Positions 7,496 to 16,274 of a stretch of 64,000 nucleotides of DNA are shown piece after piece. The translations under genes and the position numbers were made by a program. The notes beneath the pieces were generated by a model. It did no database searches. It was not told where the DNA came from and saw only the letters and a program-made list of their open reading frames with translations. Positions within the stretch are counted from its first letter, which is position 1; each line of letters opens with the position of its first letter. The stretch is from Candidatus Gastranaerophilales bacterium (lineage in GTDB: Bacteria; Cyanobacteriota; Vampirovibrionia; Gastranaerophilales; CAJFVJ01): positions 124,001-188,000 of the forward strand of contig CALUSR010000004.1 of assembly GCA_944323485.1 (NCBI GenBank), read 5' to 3'.

Positions 7496-8736
7496 TATGC
7501 CATACCCTTTTCTGCTTCTTTTACTTCTTTTGCCACCGTTTTCAAAAGTTCAGGTATATCCAAATTTTGAGGACAGTTTTTGTTGCATAATTTACAGTCA
7601 ATACATTTGTCCGCTTTTTCTGATTCTTTAAGTGCTTTGTAGTTATAAACAAACATAAATGACCTGTTTGGCTGGGTGCTTCCCTTGTACATGTTGTAAA
7701 GACCGAAAATAGCAGGGATGTTTATGCCTCGAGGACAAACCTCCATACAGTATTTGCAGGCAGTACAGCTTATAGCTCCCTGAGATTGAATAATCTGGGC
7801 AATTTCATGAGCAACTTTTTCTTCTTCTTTGCTGAATTCTCGGTAGTTTACAAAAGTATCTATGTTTTCCTTCACTTGCTGGAGATTACTCATACCGCTC
7901 AGGATTGTAAATACTCTTTCTTTTCCTGCAACCCAGCGCAGCCCGAAAGAAGCTTGAGTATCATTCGGGCATTTTTCTTTGAGTGTTTGGACTGCTTTCT
8001 CTGGGAGATTACACAAAACTCCACCACGAAGCGGTTCCATAACAATAACGGGAACACCAGCTTCGTCTGCTATTTGATACAAATCATCGGCATTCACAAC
8101 TTCCCAGTCGAGATAATTCAGCTGCAGCTGGCAGAAATCCCATTTATGTTCGTTTATAACCTCTTTAAGCATTTGAGGATCTCCATGGAAAGAAAATCCC
8201 AAGTGTTTTATTTTTCCTTCTTTTTTCAGTTTGAGGATTTCTCCGTACATATCATTATCTCTATAATTTGAAAGAGTGTTCTGGTTGATGTTGTGAACCA
8301 TATAATTGTCGAAGTATTCAACCTGACATTTTTTCAGCTGTTCTTCGAAAAGTCTGCGGACATCTTCAGGTTTATTTACTAGATAAGCAGGACACTTATC
8401 TGCGAGTATAAAACTTTCTCTCGGGTATTTTTTGAGAACTTCTCCTATCGCATTTTCTGATTTACCTTCGACGTACATATAAGCGGTGTCAAAATAATTT
8501 GCTCCATGTGCCATTGCATACTCGACCATTTTGTCGAGTTCAACCATATCTATTTTTCCGTTGCGCATAGGAAGGCGCATGCACCCGAGAGCAATCAACG
8601 GGGTATCAGTGTTGTCAAATTTACGTCTTACAACCTGATTTTGTGCTTTTTTGATTTCTTTTTTTGAGCATCCGGAGAGGAGTGCTGCTCCTCCTACTGC
8701 CAGAGCTGAGTTGATGATAAAATCACGGCGTTTCAT
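7495..8736 (-). CDS. Tat-exported lipoprotein aldo/keto reductase with C-terminal ferredoxin domain
   Basis: 413 aa. The leader MKRRDFIINSALAVGG with lipobox LLSGC predicts Tat export and lipidation. Residues about 38-320 are an aldo/keto reductase-like TIM barrel: LGCMRLPM, NYFDTAYMY (catalytic Asp/Tyr), GEVLKKYP and LGFSFHG. The C-terminus has two Cys clusters, CTACKYCMEVCP and CIDCKLCNKNCP, binding two [4Fe-4S] centres. Such predicted reductases use iron-sulfur electron transfer; substrate is unknown. The gene starts the unit with the polyferredoxin and tatA-tatC and is preceded by the palindrome promoter at 8786-8814 and an AGGAGA ribosome binding site. Confidence 0.88.
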   Translation of the reverse strand: MKRRDFIINSALAVGGAALLSGCSKKEIKKAQNQVVRRKFDNTDTPLIALGCMRLPMRNGKIDMVELDKMVEYAMAHGANYFDTAYMYVEGKSENAIGEVLKKYPRESFILADKCPAYLVNKPEDVRRLFEEQLKKCQVEYFDNYMVHNINQNTLSNYRDNDMYGEILKLKKEGKIKHLGFSFHGDPQMLKEVINEHKWDFCQLQLNYLDWEVVNADDLYQIADEAGVPVIVMEPLRGGVLCNLPEKAVQTLKEKCPNDTQASFGLRWVAGKERVFTILSGMSNLQQVKENIDTFVNYREFSKEEEKVAHEIAQIIQSQGAISCTACKYCMEVCPRGINIPAIFGLYNMYKGSTQPNRSFMFVYNYKALKESEKADKCIDCKLCNKNCPQNLDIPELLKTVAKEVKEAEKGMA

Positions 8737-8785
8737 ATATAAAAGTTCTCCTATATTATTCCATAAACCATTTATTTAATTTTAC

Positions 8786-8814
8786 AATACAATTTGATAG
8801 TTACTATCAGTCAA
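8786..8814 (-). promoter_or_regulatory. Promoter with perfect palindromic operator upstream of aldo/keto reductase unit
   Basis: Minus strand: TTGACT (8809-8814), 17-base spacer, TGTATT (8786-8791). The spacer contains TGATAG-TAA-CTATCA (8795-8809). This site and the lar site match over 24 bases with one difference. It implies joint control of the reductase/Tat unit and the lar operon. Confidence 0.7.
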
Positions 8815-8929
8815 GAAGAATTTTTCTTAATAATAAAAAATTTTAACGTAAAAGATTATCGAAGATAAAAATAAAATAATTCATTTTGTTAAGATTTTGA
8901 AAATTGTTTTTTAAGATAAAAATAAATTT

Positions 8930-9648
8930 TTGCCTCTGGTAGTTTGTGCATTTTTAATGTCTTTTAAAATTATCAAGATATATTCAGAAATAGTGATAAA
9001 TCCTGAAGTTTTGGGCATTATAGGTATAGTTCTTTTAATGTTCATAACAATTGTTTCCCCATTAAAAATGTCCGGTTATGAGTTTGATGCAAAGTCTTTG
9101 ATGTTTAATAAAATTTTGTCTTTTTTAGGCAGCTTTGAATACAGTTCTTATGTATCCGATTATTCACGTATACCTGCAGAATACCTAAAATCGCTTTGTT
9201 TGTTTGATGATTTTGATGATTATAAAGTAAAGAGTATTATTGAAGGAAAGTATAATGGTATAGATGCCAAAATAGAAGATATAATACTAAAAAATAAAGT
9301 TTACACAAAGTTCAAATAGCATCATCTGAGTTTAATAGATTATTCATAGTTTATTCTGATAATCCTGAATCTGTCAAAGACTTTTTGACACAGGATTTTA
9401 TGCAGCGTCTTGTTTATATTGCAAAAAAATATTCGGACTTAAAAATCTCATGTTCTTTTGAGGGAAAACAGCTTAATGTTTTTATACAGGGAAAATTCAC
9501 CGGGTGTGATATATTGAAAAATTGGTGCAAAGTTTCTGTCTGGAAATCTATAGACAGGCTTAGAGAATATCAAAATCAGGTAGGTTTGATAGCATCATTT
9601 TTATCGCTGGCAGACACTGCAAATTTTTCAGATGAGGCAGAGAGCTAA
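8930..9648 (+). pseudogene. Frameshifted DUF3137-family membrane protein
   Basis: Two adjacent reading frames encode successive parts of one DUF3137-like protein. The first (TTG 8930 to stop 9319) has a hydrophobic segment and the block YLKSLCLFDDFDDYKVK. The second, open from 9298, continues with KVQIASSEFNRLFIVYSDN and LTQDFMQRLVYIAKKYSDLK, the family's C-terminal signature. The shift must fall between 9298 and 9319, near a short A-run. The N-terminus also looks shorter than the family's usual form. It could be a true pseudogene, a sequencing error or, less likely, programmed frameshifting. The end overlaps the next gene tail to tail by four bases. Confidence 0.68.
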
Positions 9649-10241
9649 ATAGTATAACTCATCACAAAATAACATCCGATTAATAAAAACAATATTATCA
9701 AGAGTACTATCAGAAGTTTGCATAGAATATTATTTTTTTGTTTATTGTCTTTCTTTATGAAAAATATATCATTATTAAGTTTGTTGATATCCATTTTTTC
9801 TGCTGCGTTCAAAAGTTCTTCGTATTTTTTATCAAGCTCGGCAGCTTTTTTTATATTTTCCAGTCCGCCATGTTCATCTTTTAGAATAAAGAGTTTTATT
9901 TGCCCGAGAAGAACCTGCATATCAGCATTTGCAGGATAAACTTTCAGGATGTTTTCTATTTCGTTTTTTATTTCAGATACGGTTTTTTCAGAAAGTGAGC
10001 CGTTGCTGCACAAAAATTCCGCCTTTTTTTGAACAGCAGGTATATAAAAAGGATTTTGCTCTATAGCTTTGTTATAGCAGTCAAGAATAGTTTGTGAATT
10101 TGTTTTTTTATATTTCCCTTTTTCTCCGAATTGAAGCTCATATAGCCTTCCTAATTCATAAAAATCAGTTTCTTCTCCCGCTCCGTATTTTAGTTCTTCT
10201 TTGAGAGATTCAATTTTATTTGATATTTCATGTTTATTCAT
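9645..10241 (-). CDS. TPR-like protein with C-terminal membrane anchor
   Basis: 198 aa. Helical repeats of TPR type are visible: a block near residues 27-62 (FYELGRLYELQFG, then AIEQNPFYIPAVQKKAEFL) and another near residues 95-130 (VYPANADMQVLLGQIKLF). A hydrophobic helix near residues 171-192 (LCKLLIVLLIILFLLIGCYF) closes the chain, so the repeats face the cytoplasm. No signal peptide. It is convergent with the DUF3137 pseudogene. It probably acts as a membrane-tethered scaffold; the partner is unknown. Confidence 0.7.
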   Translation of the reverse strand: MNKHEISNKIESLKEELKYGAGEETDFYELGRLYELQFGEKGKYKKTNSQTILDCYNKAIEQNPFYIPAVQKKAEFLCSNGSLSEKTVSEIKNEIENILKVYPANADMQVLLGQIKLFILKDEHGGLENIKKAAELDKKYEELLNAAEKMDINKLNNDIFFIKKDNKQKNNILCKLLIVLLIILFLLIGCYFVMSYTI

Positions 10242-10366
10242 ATTCTAAATTCCTCTATCGTTCAACTATTATACATAAAAATTTTTGAAATACCCTATAT
10301 GGCGATGAAAAATTTTTTGTTTTTATTTATCTTAAAAACAGTAATGATATGGATAAGGAGTTTTTT

Positions 10367-11026
10367 ATGTCTGATAAAAGCATATTGATAATAACAACAA
10401 ATACCTCGAAGGTAAACGAAGAAATATCAACAGGTGTTTGGCTGGAAGAATTTGCCGTTCCATATCTTGTTTTTCGAGATACGGGATATGACATAACCGT
10501 TGCAAGTCCTCTTGGCGGAGTATCTCCCGTTGATGAAAAAAGTTATTCATGTTCAAATCCTGAAGAGTGGGATAAGACAAAAAAAATTCTCGATAATACC
10601 GTTCGTCTTAGTACAGTAAATTATACCGAGTTTGATGTTGTGTATTTTCCTGGTGGTCATGGACCTATGTTTGACCTTCCTCAAAATGATATGGTCAGAG
10701 AAGTTGTCGAATATTTTTATAGAGAAAACAAAGTTGTTGCAGCTGTCTGCCATGGACCATGTGCTCTTTTATCGGCAAAGAAAGAAAACGGTGAGTCTAT
10801 TTTGAAGGGAAAGAGAGTAACATCTTTTACGAACAGAGAAGAAAAAATTGTAAAAATGGATGAATTTATGCCTTTTCTCCTTCAAAGCCGTATAGAAGAA
10901 CTTGGAGCTGAGTTTGAAGAAGAAACTCCATGGAGTGAACATGTGGAAGTTGACGGAAATCTTATAACGGGTCAAAATCAAAATTCAGCTCTTTTGATAG
11001 CAGAGGCGATAGTTGATAAACTATAA
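10367..11026 (+). CDS. DJ-1/PfpI family protein (Hsp31-like, predicted glyoxalase or chaperone)
   Basis: 219 aa from the ATG at 10367, preceded by AAGGAG with six bases' spacing; the ATG at 10349 includes that ribosome binding site and is rejected. The type-1 glutamine amidotransferase fold is shown by YFPGGHGPMFDL and the nucleophile elbow AAVCHGPCALL (Cys followed by His). STGVWLEEF holds the Glu that pairs with the Cys in DJ-1/Hsp31 proteins. Known members detoxify methylglyoxal or act as holdases. It stands alone, upstream of the cobalamin riboswitch. Confidence 0.88.
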   Translation: MSDKSILIITTNTSKVNEEISTGVWLEEFAVPYLVFRDTGYDITVASPLGGVSPVDEKSYSCSNPEEWDKTKKILDNTVRLSTVNYTEFDVVYFPGGHGPMFDLPQNDMVREVVEYFYRENKVVAAVCHGPCALLSAKKENGESILKGKRVTSFTNREEKIVKMDEFMPFLLQSRIEELGAEFEEETPWSEHVEVDGNLITGQNQNSALLIAEAIVDKL

Positions 11027-11084
11027 AAAATTATAATTAAATGTAAACTTTTATACAAAATAATATTCATATGATATCATCATA

Positions 11085-11175
11085 CATATGGTAAGGAAAT
11101 CCTGTGAAACTCAGGTACTGTGCCGCAGCTGTAAAGTCAGAATACTTGCCGTTGGAATATTTCGCGAGCACGAGG
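11085..11175 (+). promoter_or_regulatory. Cobalamin (B12) riboswitch
   Basis: The leader contains the conserved elements in order: GTAAGGAA near 11091, TCCTGTGAAACTCAGG, then GTGCCGCAGCTGTAA (11120-11134) and TTGCCGTTGG (11147-11156), equivalent to the 3' B12-box region. It ends just before the GAGGG ribosome binding site of btuB, suggesting control of translation: cobalamin binding would sequester the start region. Boundaries are approximate. Confidence 0.88.
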
Positions 11176-11179
11176 GTTT

Positions 11180-13180
11180 ATGATGATTAAAAAATTATTT
11201 TTTTCTTCCCTGTTCTTGGTATGTGCACTATCTCAAATTGCTTCCGGTGTTGAAGACCTTGAGAACAAGAAATCAGAGAAAGAAACAACAAGGCTTTTTG
11301 GTCAGGTCGGCGAAAAACAGATTTACTCTCTTGATAATATTGTTGAATCAAAAGAAAGTGCAAGTGCAAACATAGATGTTGTTACTCTTGAAGATATAAA
11401 AGAGCAGGGTTCTCCTATGCTCACAGAAATACTTAACCAGCTTGGAAGCGTAACTATACAAACATCAGGCTCGACGGGAGATATTACATCTTTTCGTATC
11501 AGAGGAACAGACAGAGTCAGAGTAACAATTGACGGAATCAGAGCCGATAGTCCCGTTGATAACAAATTTTATCTCAACAACTATCTGAGTGATGATATAG
11601 AACGTATTGAAGTAATCAAAGGTCCTCAGGGAAATGTCGGAGGGGTTAATGCTTCAGGAGGACTGGTCAGTATGAGTACCAGAAGAGGGTATGGAAAACC
11701 TTCAATTGAAATAGAATCAGGCATGGGCAATCTCGGAACTTTCAAAGAGCGATTTGCTGTTATGGGAGGTGATGAGGATAAGGATTTTTATCTCGGTGTA
11801 AACTGGCTTAAGACTGATGGCGGGCTCAGGATTAATGAAGGAGAAAAAATAAAAAACGATGATTATAATTCTTTGAGTGTTACTGCTAATGTCGGGAAAA
11901 GACTTCTTGAGGGTAAGGCAGAAATTCGTGATATTTTGAGATTTTCAAATTCAAGAAAAAATGTAGGTGTGAACGGTTTTGGTGATTATATTCTTCAAGA
12001 TCCGAATGATTACAGCAGAAATGTTGATGTGTTTAATACAACTGTTTTTAATTATAAGCCCAATGATTGGTATGATTCTTCTACAAGATTCGGGGTGTTC
12101 AGCACCGTTAATAATTTTTATCAAAGACCTGATGGTTATGATACCGGTATAGGCAGCGATAAATTCAGAAGCACAAGATTGAGTTTTATTTCACAGCACA
12201 ATCTTCACTATAAAGATTGGAATACACTCTCTTTCGGGTATAATTTGGAGTCAAATTTTTTCAACTCGGTATCTGATTATTCACTTGATCCTTACTGGCC
12301 ATCATACAACGGATTCAGTGGAGATACGCTTCAGAATGACGTCTTTGTGAATGATGTAATCAATATCAAAGACAGATTGTTTCTTCGTGGTGGGGCAAGA
12401 CTTACCCATCATTCGCAGTTCGGAACTTATGTCAGTCCGAACGGGTCTGCCGCTTTGATACTTCCTGCGTACAAAATGGAAGGTGATTATACGAAATTCA
12501 GGTCATCATGGGGACAGAGCATCAACACTCCTACGTTATATCAGATGTTCGGGCGTTTATCAGGCATGATGGATCCAAATCCTGATTTGAAAGCAGAAAA
12601 ACTCAACGGATGGGATGTCGGAGTTGAGCAAACATTTTTCAACAAAAAATTGAGTGTTGATTTCGGATATTTCTCAAATTCTTATAAGGATTATATCGGC
12701 TGGCAGAGTGATCCTGTTACATGGATAGGAACTTATATGAATGTTGATGAGGCAAAAATCAGAGGGTATGAAGCCAGTATAAAATGGCAGCCGAATTTGA
12801 AGTTTAAGACAATATTAAACTATACATATACTGATTCTGAGGATGCAAATACCGGATATCAGCTTGTAGGCGTTCCGAAAAACAGATTGAATGCTACTGT
12901 TGTTTACACACCAAAAGAACGGTTCAGTGCTTATGCCAGAGTAGAAACATCATCTGACAGGGTTTATTCAGGCAATGATAGAGTCGGAGGGTATACAAAT
13001 GTTTCTCTCGGCACAATAATCAGACTATTCAGCATAAAGAATGTTCATGTTTATCTCAAAGCGCAGATGTATAATCTGCTTGACCATAAAATATCCATGT
13101 ATAAAAATTATTACCAGCCTGGGATACATTTTATGACAGGAATTTTTATGAAAGTGAATACGGGAAAAGATTCGTTATGA
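11180..13180 (+). CDS. btuB: BtuB-type TonB-dependent outer-membrane cobalamin receptor
   Basis: 666 aa with a cleavable signal peptide (KKLFFSSLFLVCALSQIASG). The plug domain lies at about residues 65-165: SFRIRGTDRVRVTIDGIRAD, then RIEVIKGPQGNVGGVNASGG. A long beta-strand-rich barrel follows, with repeated aromatic strand ends, and the C-terminus lacks a typical terminal Phe. Two ATGs in tandem (11180, 11183) share the GAGGG ribosome binding site. The riboswitch upstream and the btuCDF genes downstream identify cobalamin (or a precursor) as the substrate. A TonB receptor shows that the cell has an outer membrane. Confidence 0.92.
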   Translation: MMIKKLFFSSLFLVCALSQIASGVEDLENKKSEKETTRLFGQVGEKQIYSLDNIVESKESASANIDVVTLEDIKEQGSPMLTEILNQLGSVTIQTSGSTGDITSFRIRGTDRVRVTIDGIRADSPVDNKFYLNNYLSDDIERIEVIKGPQGNVGGVNASGGLVSMSTRRGYGKPSIEIESGMGNLGTFKERFAVMGGDEDKDFYLGVNWLKTDGGLRINEGEKIKNDDYNSLSVTANVGKRLLEGKAEIRDILRFSNSRKNVGVNGFGDYILQDPNDYSRNVDVFNTTVFNYKPNDWYDSSTRFGVFSTVNNFYQRPDGYDTGIGSDKFRSTRLSFISQHNLHYKDWNTLSFGYNLESNFFNSVSDYSLDPYWPSYNGFSGDTLQNDVFVNDVINIKDRLFLRGGARLTHHSQFGTYVSPNGSAALILPAYKMEGDYTKFRSSWGQSINTPTLYQMFGRLSGMMDPNPDLKAEKLNGWDVGVEQTFFNKKLSVDFGYFSNSYKDYIGWQSDPVTWIGTYMNVDEAKIRGYEASIKWQPNLKFKTILNYTYTDSEDANTGYQLVGVPKNRLNATVVYTPKERFSAYARVETSSDRVYSGNDRVGGYTNVSLGTIIRLFSIKNVHVYLKAQMYNLLDHKISMYKNYYQPGIHFMTGIFMKVNTGKDSL

Positions 13181-13212
13181 TATAATGGAATAGCTGAATA
13201 ACGGGGTTAGGG

Positions 13213-14196
13213 ATGAGAAAAAATAAAATATTTTCTATTGTTATTCTTTTATTTTTGTTTCTGGGATGTTTTTATCTTTCAGTCTTTGCCGGTCATGACG
13301 GATTTGGAGTTGACCTTTTTTTGAAATCTTTTCAGCTTAATGACCGTTCTGAGGATGCTGTTATTCTCGAGCTTATTCGTTATCCGAGGGCAATTAAGGC
13401 AATAGTTGCAGGAGTATGTCTTGCTCTTGCCGGTCTTTTTTTGCAGACCGTATCAAAAAATCCTCTTGCAGAACCATATATTACCGGTATATCATCAGGT
13501 GCCGGGCTCGGGATTGTTTTGTCCGTATTGTTTTTTAACAGTGCGAATTATTCTTTCTTCGGTTTTTTAGGAGCGATGGTTTCTTCTTTGCTTGTTATAT
13601 CTTTTGCGGGGTTTCGCAAGTTTTCGATTACCAAGTTGATTCTTGTCGGCTTATCCATAAACATCTTTGTAAGCGCACTGATATCAATGATTATACTCAT
13701 GAATTCAGAGAAGTCTTATTCCATGTTGTATATCCTATCAGGAAATTTGACAGAGAATAATCTTGTATCAGATAAGCATCTTTTGTTGATATTTTTTGTT
13801 ATATTGCTTTTTTCGGCGTTTCTCATTCCAAAATTGAATTTTTTGAGGCTTGATGAGGGGATGGTTTTTTCTTCTGTGAAACATAAAAATATGTATTCTA
13901 TATTCTTCATTATCTGCTCGGCGCTTTTGACATCATTGAGTGTTTTAGCCGCAGGAATTTTAGGTTTTATCGGGATTATAGCTCCTCTAATCTCGAAGAT
14001 GATTGTCGGGCAGGATTTCAGATATTTGTTTTTTGTGAACATATTTCTTGGCGCATCGCTTATTTTGTTTGCGGATTTTTTATCAAGAACATTGATTTAT
14101 CCGATGCAGATACCTCTCGGGCTTGTTGTGGCATTTATCGGAGCTCCTGTTTTTGTTTTCTTTTTGACGAAGAAAGGAGACATTCTCAATGATTGA
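13213..14196 (+). CDS. btuC: BtuC-type FecCD permease for cobalamin
   Basis: 327 aa, nearly all hydrophobic with about nine to ten helices. The FecCD/BtuC motifs are present: [20 protein letters not shown] near the N-terminus, [26 protein letters not shown], and [20 protein letters not shown], the ATPase-contact region. It begins 33 bases after btuB and overlaps btuD by eight bases, so all are one operon under the riboswitch. Confidence 0.93.
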   Translation: MRKNKIFSIVILLFLFLGCFYLSVFAGHDGFGVDLFLKSFQLNDRSEDAVILELIRYPRAIKAIVAGVCLALAGLFLQTVSKNPLAEPYITGISSGAGLGIVLSVLFFNSANYSFFGFLGAMVSSLLVISFAGFRKFSITKLILVGLSINIFVSALISMIILMNSEKSYSMLYILSGNLTENNLVSDKHLLLIFFVILLFSAFLIPKLNFLRLDEGMVFSSVKHKNMYSIFFIICSALLTSLSVLAAGILGFIGIIAPLISKMIVGQDFRYLFFVNIFLGASLILFADFLSRTLIYPMQIPLGLVVAFIGAPVFVFFLTKKGDILND

Positions 14197-14920
14197 TATA
14201 AAAAATTTGTATCTGACATTTGGAGATAATATCTTCTTTGAAGATGTTGAACTCTCTCTTCGTGAACATAAGATTAATGTAATCCTCGGTCCGAACGGAG
14301 CAGGAAAAACTACCATTCTGAAAATTCTTACGGGCATTCTCAAGCCTGATAAGGTTTCAGAATTCGGTCTGATATCAAAAAAGATTTTTTATTTACCTCA
14401 AAAAATCAGTTATCCAAAAGGGCTTGATGTTGAGGAATATATTTCGTCAGTTTTTTTCAAAGACAGTATGGTCAAATGGTTTTTGACAAAGGAAGAAAAA
14501 AACAGGCTTGATGATATTATCAACAAACTCGGATTGAGTCATATCAAAAATTTGTCGATGGAAAAATTGAGTGCAGGAGAGCTGCAAAAAACAAATATAG
14601 CAATTGGACTTTTATCCGGAGCAGAAGTTTTTTTCCTTGATGAGCCTACCTCCAATATGGATTTGATAAACCAGATAAAAATCCTTGATATGATAAAGAA
14701 ACTTACGGAGCAGAAAGAAATTACGGCTGTTGTAATCCTCCATGATTTGAATCTTGCCGAGTCTTACGGGGATTATTTTATCGGTATAACAAAAGAACAT
14801 AAAATTTTTTGCAAATCAAAAGAGGGGTTTTTTACCAAAGATATGCTAAAAAATATCTACGGGATAAACTTTAGAATAACAGATGATGGTGAAAGGGTTT
14901 ATGTTCGGGTTGATAAGTAA
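14189..14920 (+). CDS. btuD: BtuD-type ABC transporter ATP-binding protein
   Basis: 243 aa. Walker A is GPNGAGKTT (about residue 34), the signature is LSAGELQKT (variant of LSGGQ), and Walker B is VFFLDEPTSNMD, followed by the H-loop VILHDLNLA. It is a single ABC domain of the FepC/BtuD class. The substitution LSAGE for LSGGE is tolerated in this family. It lies between the permease and binding-protein genes with overlaps on both sides. Confidence 0.93.
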   Translation: MIDIKNLYLTFGDNIFFEDVELSLREHKINVILGPNGAGKTTILKILTGILKPDKVSEFGLISKKIFYLPQKISYPKGLDVEEYISSVFFKDSMVKWFLTKEEKNRLDDIINKLGLSHIKNLSMEKLSAGELQKTNIAIGLLSGAEVFFLDEPTSNMDLINQIKILDMIKKLTEQKEITAVVILHDLNLAESYGDYFIGITKEHKIFCKSKEGFFTKDMLKNIYGINFRITDDGERVYVRVDK

Positions 14921-15680
14921 AATAATCTGTTTGTTTTTCGGCGTATTTTTTTTCTGCTCATACGCTTATGCGGAGAAGACGACTTATGTCAGTCTAACAC
15001 CGTCGATAACAGAGATAGTTTATGCTCTCGGTGCTCAGGATAATCTGGTAGGCGTATCAACCGAATGTAATTATCCTAAGGAAGCATCCCTAAAAACAAA
15101 GATAGGAAATACCTTTTTTGTCGACAGAGAAAAAATAATAAGATTAAAACCGGATTATGTCTTTTCGATGGAGTCAACGCAATATCTCCTTGCAAGCTTC
15201 AAATATTCACAAATAAAACCGATTTTCTTCAAATTTGACACAATCGATGATGTATACAAAAACATAGAATATATAGCCAGGCTCTCAAATAAAACTCAAC
15301 GGTCAGAAAAACTTATATCTGGTATAAAAAAGCAAATATCTGAGTCAAAAACGAATTCTCCGAAGAAAATACTCTATCTTGTTCAGGTAAATCCCATGAT
15401 TTCTATAGGGAAAAAGAGTTTTATAACCGATATAATACAAAAATCAGGACATGTTTCTGTTACGTCTAATCTGAACGCATATTATCCGACAATATCAGAA
15501 GAGTTTGCTGTGAAATCCTCTCCTGATATTGTGGTCGTAAATTTTTTCGACGATACAAGACGTCTTGGACAGCTGTTCCCTCATTCAGAGATAATAATAT
15601 TATCCGATGAAGAAAGAGATATCATAAACCGTCCCGGACCGAGAGTTTATAAAAGTGTGCAATATTTTTCAAAACTTTAG
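14901..15680 (+). CDS. btuF: BtuF-type periplasmic cobalamin-binding protein
   Basis: 259 aa from the ATG at 14901, preceded by GAAAGGG; it overlaps btuD by 20 bases. The signal peptide is ISKIICLFFGVFFFCSYAYA. The mature part begins with the class III binding-protein motif SLTPSITEIVYALGAQDNLVGV and includes EECNY-like TECNYPKEA, typical of BtuF/helical backbone proteins. It has no lipobox, so it is probably free in the periplasm. It delivers corrinoid to BtuCD. Confidence 0.9.
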   Translation: MFGLISKIICLFFGVFFFCSYAYAEKTTYVSLTPSITEIVYALGAQDNLVGVSTECNYPKEASLKTKIGNTFFVDREKIIRLKPDYVFSMESTQYLLASFKYSQIKPIFFKFDTIDDVYKNIEYIARLSNKTQRSEKLISGIKKQISESKTNSPKKILYLVQVNPMISIGKKSFITDIIQKSGHVSVTSNLNAYYPTISEEFAVKSSPDIVVVNFFDDTRRLGQLFPHSEIIILSDEERDIINRPGPRVYKSVQYFSKL

Positions 15681-15910
15681 TGCAGAAATTTTTTCTTTCT
15701 GATAGCTTCCTCAAAAATGTCTTCCATTGAACACTCTAGCAGATGACATATCCTCAAAAGATTTTTGTAATTTGGTTGTGTTTTATTCCACGCCCAACTG
15801 TATACAGTCTGTTGAGGAAGGTCAAGTTCCTGAGCGAGCTTGTAAATGCTCCAGCCTTTAGTCTTCATTGCTACCTCTTTGATACTGTTTTTTACTGTGT
15901 TATTAGCCAT
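15677..15910 (-). CDS. Small XRE/Cro-type HTH regulator
   Basis: 77 aa from the ATG at 15910, preceded by GAGGAT; a longer reading to 15991 lacks this support. Residues about 18-65 form a helix-turn-helix: WSIYKLAQELDLPQQTVYSW, then NLLRICHLLECSMEDIF. The layout resembles small Cro-like regulators encoded in chromosomal islands. It is convergent with btuF (four-base overlap) and divergent from the second XRE gene, so the intervening 364 bases probably carry operators for both. Confidence 0.78.
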   Translation of the reverse strand: MANNTVKNSIKEVAMKTKGWSIYKLAQELDLPQQTVYSWAWNKTQPNYKNLLRICHLLECSMEDIFEEAIRKKKFLH

Positions 15911-16274
15911 GTTTCTATCCTCTCTTTGTACAATGAGCAAATTTCCTTTCTTTGAAATCCCTTCCATATCTTGATAAAAAAACATCCACACGGGCTATAC
16001 AACAAATTAAAATAGTATATTTGTACCTATTTCAACTTATTGTTGTCTTGTAAATATATCTTTTATCCCCTAAAATAGGCATAGGGAATAAGATAGTAAA
16101 TTTATTCAGATAAATTTACCTATATTTTAAGAAAAGTGCTTCTTGAATTTATTCTCAACATATAAAAGTGAATTCTTTTTTAATTTACCCGTTAATTATA
16201 TATTACACAATCGTGAAAGAAATATCAACCCTTTTGTGTAAATTATTATAAGTTAGTTTAAATTAGAGTAAAAA
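15911..16274. promoter_or_regulatory. Divergent AT-rich promoter region between two XRE genes, with perfect hairpin
   Basis: There is no gene in these 364 bases. They contain a perfect inverted repeat GTAAATTTAT-TCAG-ATAAATTTAC (16096-16119) and an imperfect one around 16061-16093 built on TCTTTTATCCCC and AGGGAATAAGA. The motif ACCTAT recurs at 16025 and 16118. The sites suit dimeric XRE regulators controlling divergent genes. Their function is inferred. Confidence 0.45.

Noticed and set aside
4131-8814. The palindromes as FNR/CRP sites.
   Set aside because: FNR sites have TTGAT-N4-ATCAA spacing. Here the arms are TGATAG and CTATCA with a three-base centre, so a different regulator is likely.
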